NCBI RefSeq assembly: GCF_000092305.1
Contig: NC_014122.1
Location: 992,001-1,056,000, forward strand
Length of the DNA stretch: 64,000 nt
DNA from: Methanocaldococcus infernus ME
GTDB taxonomy: Archaea; AGJL01; Methanococci; Methanococcales; Methanocaldococcaceae
Direction: 5' to 3'
Part shown: positions 59,838 through 64,000 of the stretch, piece after piece
How the letters are laid out: every line of letters starts with the position of its first letter
Numbering within the stretch: the stretch's first letter is position 1
The notes under the pieces: generated by a model
What the model saw: only the letters and a program-made list of their open reading frames with translations
Databases searched by the model: none
Told to the model about the DNA's origin: nothing
Translations under genes and position numbers: made by a program

Positions 59838-61145
59838 CTATTCCTGCTTTAAGATCTTCTCAGCAGCTAAGGAGATAGGTTCTTTAACCATCTTCACAGG
59901 AGGGGCATAGCAGAATTCCATAGTTGATAGCTCTTTAATACTAACCTTCTTAGTTATGGCAACAGATAATAAATCTATTCTCTCAGCCACTCTCTCATAG
60001 CCTATAATTTGCCCACCAACTACTAAGTTGTCTTTAGCTACAAGTTTAATTATTAACTCTCTTCCTCCAGGGTAGTATCTTGCTCTACTTAAAGCCTTAA
60101 CTTTCCCTATGTTTATAGGAATCCTCTTTAAGTTTGCTGCTACAGCTGTTAAGCCAACTCCTCCAACTTCAAGCTCTCCTATCTTGCTAATGGCTGCATT
60201 TAAAACTGGTGGGAAAGTTTCTTTAAGTCCAGCTATATTTTTTCCTACAACTCTTCCCTGTCTAACAGCTGTAGAGCCAAATGGAGATAAGGTTTTTTCT
60301 CCTGTTATCATGTCTATAACTTCAACACAGTCTCCAGCAGCATAAATATTTTTCACAGAGGTTCTTAAGTATTCATCAACCTCTATCCCATACTTCCCTA
60401 TCTTACATCCAGCCTTTTTAGCCAACTCTATGTTTGGCCTAACTCCAGTGGCTAAGATAACCATATCAACATCATAAGTTTGTCCATCAACTAAGATTCC
60501 TTCAACCTTATCCTTTCCTAAGATTTTCTCTAAAGGTTTAGAGAGAATAAACTTTATTCCCAAGCTCTCTAAGTAGTTTTTAACAACCTCAGCCATATCA
60601 GGGTCTAAAAATCTTGGTAAAACTTGAGGAGCCATCTCAACAACTAAGACATCTAAGCCTCTCTTCTTAAATGCATAGGCCATCTCTAAACCAATAGCTC
60701 CAGCTCCTATAACAGCAACCTTCTCACAGTTTTTCATATATTCTAAGATCTTTTTACCATCCTCTAAGCTCTTCACTTTGAAAACTCCTTCTAACTCTCT
60801 TCCCTCAATTGGGGGGATGAAAGGAGAGGATCCAGTGGCTAAGACTAAGTAATCAAACTCTATCTTTTCTCCACTGCTTAGCTCAACCTTGTTATCTCTA
60901 ACATCTTTAGCCTCTGTTTCTGTTAAAACATCTATCCCTCTTTTTTTATAATCCTCTGGAGTTCTCATTATAATATCTTCAAAACTTTTTATTGTCCCTT
61001 CAATAACATAGGGGATAGCACAGGGAGAGTAAGCTATGTACTTATCTTTAGTCACTACTATAATCTCCATCTCTTCATTATACCCTCTCAATGTTGAAGC
61101 TGCTGTTAATCCAGCTGCACCACTGCCAATTATGATAGTTCTCAT
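59838..61145 (-). CDS. CoA-disulfide-reductase/NADH-oxidase family flavoprotein
   Basis: The 435-residue FAD enzyme has GSGAAGL (8-14), a redox Cys42 in YSPCAIPYV, a second nucleotide site GAGAIGLEMA (about 158-167) and FAD-binding AAGDCVE (about 272-278). The single cysteine C42 matches the CoA-disulfide reductase/NADH oxidase group. It may reduce CoA disulfides or dispose of oxygen. It is the first gene of a minus-strand set (with endonuclease III, uspA, rfcS), possibly an oxidative-stress and DNA-repair neighbourhood; that grouping is inference. Confidence 0.88.
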   Translation of the reverse strand: MRTIIIGSGAAGLTAASTLRGYNEEMEIIVVTKDKYIAYSPCAIPYVIEGTIKSFEDIIMRTPEDYKKRGIDVLTETEAKDVRDNKVELSSGEKIEFDYLVLATGSSPFIPPIEGRELEGVFKVKSLEDGKKILEYMKNCEKVAVIGAGAIGLEMAYAFKKRGLDVLVVEMAPQVLPRFLDPDMAEVVKNYLESLGIKFILSKPLEKILGKDKVEGILVDGQTYDVDMVILATGVRPNIELAKKAGCKIGKYGIEVDEYLRTSVKNIYAAGDCVEVIDMITGEKTLSPFGSTAVRQGRVVGKNIAGLKETFPPVLNAAISKIGELEVGGVGLTAVAANLKRIPINIGKVKALSRARYYPGGRELIIKLVAKDNLVVGGQIIGYERVAERIDLLSVAITKKVSIKELSTMEFCYAPPVKMVKEPISLAAEKILKQE

Positions 61146-61266
61146 CTTTTCCCTCTAACATTTTTGCTAAATTAAAATTTAGAGTTAGCCTTAGTAAATA
61201 TTTTATAAAAATAACAATCAATATAAATTATGTTTTATAGTAAATTATTCCAAACTGTGGGAGATT

Positions 61267-62181
61267 ATGGGGGAAAATATACAAATATTAGTCAAAAAAT
61301 ATATAAAGAAGGAAGAATATGAGAAAGTTCTTGAACTCATAGAAGATGAGCTTAAAAATAAATGGGATGAGAAATTACTATATTTAAAATATGAAATTTT
61401 AATAGAGTTAAAAAGATTTGATGAAGCTATTGAAGTACTTGATGAGCTAATGAGAAAATCAGGGAATTATAAATATTTAAGTATTGTTAAGGGTCTATTA
61501 TTAATGATCATTGGAAAATTGGAAGATTCTAAGAAGACATTTAAAGAAGTTTGCCATATTACAAGAATGAACTACCTTGTAGCAGCAACCATGCTCGCTT
61601 ATATCTATGCAAGATTAGGAGAGTATGAAAAATCTTTAAAATTGTTAGAGAAAATTTCAGAACATTACAATTCTCCAGCAGCCTATTTAGAGAGGGGAAA
61701 AGTTCTATATAATTTAGGCAGGTTAGAAGAATCTCTTACATGCTTTAAAAAATGTCTTGAAAAATGTGATTGTGATACTGAAGCTTTATACTATGCTGGA
61801 GATGTCTGTGTAAAATTAGGGAAGTATGATGAGGCTATAGAATACTTATGTAAGATTATAAAAATAAATCCTTGTAATATTAGAGCATTAACTAAAATTA
61901 GCAAAGTTCTTATAACTATTGGGAAAATTACAAAAGCTAAAGAGTTTTTAGAAAAAGCTTTAGAGTTGAATCCAAAAGATCCAGCTTTATATATTTTATA
62001 TGGAATAGTTCTTAACAAATTAGGGAAATATGATAAAGCTATAGAATACTTTGATAAAGCTTTAAGTATTAATCCTAACTTAGTAGAAGCTTGGAATGGT
62101 AAAGGCTTGGCTTTAGAGAAATTAGGTAGATTAGAAGAAGCTTTAGAGTGTTATAATAGAGCATTTAGTTTATTGGAGTGA
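61267..62181 (+). CDS. TPR repeat protein
   Basis: A 304-residue protein with about eight TPR units, the last two very regular (LGKYDKAIEYFDKALSINPN and LGRLEEALECYNRAFSLLE). Cysteine-rich turns (CFKKCLEKCDCDTEA) are a local oddity of unknown meaning. GGGAGAT precedes ATG 61267. It lies four bases before the DHH nuclease gene in the same direction, so it may assist that protein. Confidence 0.88.
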   Translation: MGENIQILVKKYIKKEEYEKVLELIEDELKNKWDEKLLYLKYEILIELKRFDEAIEVLDELMRKSGNYKYLSIVKGLLLMIIGKLEDSKKTFKEVCHITRMNYLVAATMLAYIYARLGEYEKSLKLLEKISEHYNSPAAYLERGKVLYNLGRLEESLTCFKKCLEKCDCDTEALYYAGDVCVKLGKYDEAIEYLCKIIKINPCNIRALTKISKVLITIGKITKAKEFLEKALELNPKDPALYILYGIVLNKLGKYDKAIEYFDKALSINPNLVEAWNGKGLALEKLGRLEEALECYNRAFSLLE

Positions 62182-62184
62182 ATT

Positions 62185-63549
62185 ATGCTGAGGGAAATAG
62201 AGAGAGCAAGGAAATTTATATTAAAGAATTTGGACAAAAAATTCTTAATTGTTACTCATGTTGATACTGATGGGTTAACTTCAAGGGTTATTTTACAAAA
62301 GTTAGCTGAAAGATTAAACTTAGATGCTGACTATCTCTTTTTGACACAATTAACACCCAGTACTGTAGAAGAGGTTCCATTTAATGACTATGACATCATA
62401 ATTATGGCTGATCTTGGTAGCTCTCATTTAAGCCTGTTAAAAGAAGTGAGGAAGAAAATTATTATCTTAGATCATCATCAGCCAGAGAATATAAAGTTAA
62501 GTAATATTATTCATGTAAATCCTCATTTAGAGGGAAGAAGTAGCTTAGATCTCTGTGGAGCCAGTGTCTCTTACTTGTTAGCAAGAGCTTTTGGAAATAA
62601 TATAGATCTTGCTAAGTATGCCATCTTAGGAGCTGTTGGAGATGTGCAAAACATTTGGGGAAGGTTAGAGGGCTTAAATAGAGCTATTTTATCAGATGCT
62701 ATTCTCTCAGGAGACTTAGTGGTTAAGAGTGATCTACAACTCTATGGAAGATGCTCAAGGCCCCTCTATATCTCTCTAAGATACTGGAGTGATGTTAGGA
62801 CAGATCTACTAAACAATGATGAAAATATAATTAAATATATTAAGTATATAAATAAAAAGCATAACTTAAACATTGATCCTACTTCAAGCCTCTCAGAGAT
62901 TGATTACAATGAAAAAAAGATCCTTGGAAATGAATTGATAATTAAAGCCTTAAGATATGTGCCAAAGGGATGGGTTAGATTTTTACCCAAGGTTGTGTTT
63001 GGAGAGGTTTATGAGTTGAGAGATGAGGAGGAGAAGATATTAATTGACTTATCAGAATTCTCAACCTGTATAAATGCCTGTACAAGATATGGGGATTATG
63101 AAACAGCATTAAGAGTTTTGATGGGAGATAGAGGAAAGTATTTAAAAAGGATCAAAGAAAATCTAAGAGAGCATAGGAAAAATTTAAGGGAAGCTTTAAA
63201 GCATGTTAAAAATGATGTTGAAATTATTGAGGAGAAAAAGTTTCAATACTTTGTAACAGATAAGATAGAAAAAAATATTATTGGAATAGTGGCAAGTCTA
63301 AGCTATGGAATTGATGAGATTAACTGGCTTAAGCCAATCTTAGCCTTCTCTGAGCTTAGTGAAGGATATAAAGTTTCAGCAAGGTGTCCAAGGCTAATGT
63401 GTTTGGCTGAAAATATAAACTTAGGAAGAGCTATAAAGTTGGCTTCTTTAAAAGTTAATGGCTCTGGAGGAGGGCATAGCTTTGCCTCTGGAGCTTACAT
63501 ACCAGAGGAAAAGGAGAGGTTTATAAAATACTTTGGAGAGTGCTTATAA
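62185..63549 (+). CDS. DHH-family phosphoesterase, RecJ/GAN-like
   Basis: The 454-residue protein has motif [12 protein letters not shown] (about 23-33), motif II in MADLGSS (about 75), DHH motif ILDHHQP (about 96-102), later Asp in GAVGDVQ and a DHHA1 domain with [11 protein letters not shown] (about 430-440). It is an archaeal RecJ-type 5'-3' exonuclease or Cdc45-like replication factor; M. jannaschii has two such paralogues. All metal ligands appear present, so it should be catalytically active. GGAGTGA precedes ATG 62185. Confidence 0.88.
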   Translation: MLREIERARKFILKNLDKKFLIVTHVDTDGLTSRVILQKLAERLNLDADYLFLTQLTPSTVEEVPFNDYDIIIMADLGSSHLSLLKEVRKKIIILDHHQPENIKLSNIIHVNPHLEGRSSLDLCGASVSYLLARAFGNNIDLAKYAILGAVGDVQNIWGRLEGLNRAILSDAILSGDLVVKSDLQLYGRCSRPLYISLRYWSDVRTDLLNNDENIIKYIKYINKKHNLNIDPTSSLSEIDYNEKKILGNELIIKALRYVPKGWVRFLPKVVFGEVYELRDEEEKILIDLSEFSTCINACTRYGDYETALRVLMGDRGKYLKRIKENLREHRKNLREALKHVKNDVEIIEEKKFQYFVTDKIEKNIIGIVASLSYGIDEINWLKPILAFSELSEGYKVSARCPRLMCLAENINLGRAIKLASLKVNGSGGGHSFASGAYIPEEKERFIKYFGECL

Positions 63550-64000
63550 ATGCTAAAAGAGTTAAAAGAATTTATATATAAATACTATATTGAGCCAGCT
63601 GAAACTGGTAGTGGCTACAACTTAGTTCAGGAAATAACCTATGGCTTAATCTTAGCCCTCTCTTTATATCTTTTTTATAAAGGGCTGAAGAAGTTAAATA
63701 TAAAAATTGATGAAAAATTTGCCATCCCAGGGGTTATTTTCACTATCTTAATAGCTTTAATGAGAGCCTTAGTAGATTTAGGCTACATAGAAAGAAGCTT
63801 CTTAACCATAACTCCTGGCATTGTTTTTTTAGTTGGAGGCTTCTATATCTTAACTATATTAGTAACTGGCTACTTTTTTAGAGATAACTATTATAAAGTC
63901 TCTTCAGTTGTTGGCTTAATTCCACTAATATATTTTTTTATTATTTTTTTACAGCATGTTAAAACAGTTCTTCCAATAATATTATCCTTCTTTTTAGTCA
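63550..64000 (+). CDS. DUF63-like membrane protein, cut by the window end
   Basis: Begins directly after the DHH gene stop (TAAATG) and stays open to base 64000. The visible 150 codons read [20 protein letters not shown], then at least four hydrophobic segments ([66 protein letters not shown]). The N-terminal tyrosine-rich amphipathic segment and helix layout fit DUF63, an archaeal membrane family of unknown role. The start has no clear ribosome site, so translation is probably coupled. Confidence 0.82.
   Translation, partial: MLKELKEFIYKYYIEPAETGSGYNLVQEITYGLILALSLYLFYKGLKKLNIKIDEKFAIPGVIFTILIALMRALVDLGYIERSFLTITPGIVFLVGGFYILTILVTGYFFRDNYYKVSSVVGLIPLIYFFIIFLQHVKTVLPIILSFFLV

Noticed and set aside
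1-64000. CRISPR arrays or insertion sequences
   Set aside because: No regularly spaced repeats, no transposase motifs and no terminal inverted repeats were found by reading; the only notable repeats are the flaB block and the 42-bp pair.

Overview
The window is a 64 kb stretch of a euryarchaeal methanogen chromosome, most likely order Methanococcales and family Methanocaldococcaceae (Methanocaldococcus or a close relative such as Methanotorris). The evidence is the gene content: a complete archaellum operon with three archaellins, a tungsten-type formylmethanofuran dehydrogenase operon (fwd), archaeal S-adenosylmethionine synthetase, HMG-CoA reductase, 2-phosphoglycerate kinase, a methanofuran ligase and a DadD-type deaminase. 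The DNA is very A+T-rich, while the two tRNAs are very G+C-rich, which fits a hyperthermophile. Two genes (topA, rfcS) carry inteins. Genes are tightly packed with many ATGA overlaps, frequent GTG/TTG starts, and GGTGAT/GGAGGT-type ribosome binding sites. I see no insertion sequence and no CRISPR array.

Layout. 0-2.8 kb: partial unknown gene, pgk2 and a TrkH potassium transporter. 2.8-11.8 kb (minus strand): archaellum operon flaB1-B2-B3-C-D-E-F-G-H-I-J, with flaC split by a frameshift at an A9 tract. 11.8-12.0 kb: fla promoter with two TACATA boxes, divergent from two unknown genes. 12.7-17.8 kb (minus): dadD, sufB/D-like, sufC, a DUF483-like gene and pheT. 18-24.4 kb: rubrerythrin, ferredoxin, a methyltransferase divergent from a small DegT-like protein, a roadblock protein, trpB-priS, a DUF166-like gene and a LysR regulator. 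24.5-29.5 kb (plus): an HTH-ferredoxin gene followed by fwdF, G, D, A, a YbjQ-like gene and fwdC; fwdB is absent.

29.4-32.2 kb (minus): SpoIIM-like gene, hmgA and a TPR gene. 32.3-38.7 kb (plus): MscS channel, pyrC, a zinc-ribbon membrane protein, an AfpA-type flavoprotein, a KH-domain protein, a MfnD-like ATP-grasp ligase, an Lrp regulator, HtpX and HicBA. 38.7-44.2 kb (plus): topA with a mini-intein, Lhr helicase and an unknown gene. 44.2-47.1 kb (minus): pilin-like protein, cation efflux protein, metallo-hydrolase, and a HEPN-MNT toxin-antitoxin pair whose toxin is frameshifted. 42-bp direct repeats flank this pair. 47.3-55.8 kb: FKBP, dapL, a YkgJ-like protein, hisB, guaAA, a secreted Lon-like protease, a ferredoxin protein, a TPR gene, SAM synthetase and a GNAT gene. 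55.8-61.1 kb (minus): two tRNA-Gly genes, rfcS with an endonuclease-type intein, UspA, an endonuclease III fusion and a CoA-disulfide-reductase-like oxidase. 61.3-64 kb (plus): TPR, DHH nuclease and a DUF63-like gene cut by the window end.

The strongest leads are three. The flaC break lies at a textbook A AAA AAG slippery site. The HEPN toxin break lies exactly between the catalytic His and the Tyr that the partner MNT enzyme normally modifies. The HEPN-MNT cassette is framed by a 41/42-identical direct repeat. Sequencing error must be excluded first for both frameshifts. All functional names here come from reading the protein sequences; no database search was run.
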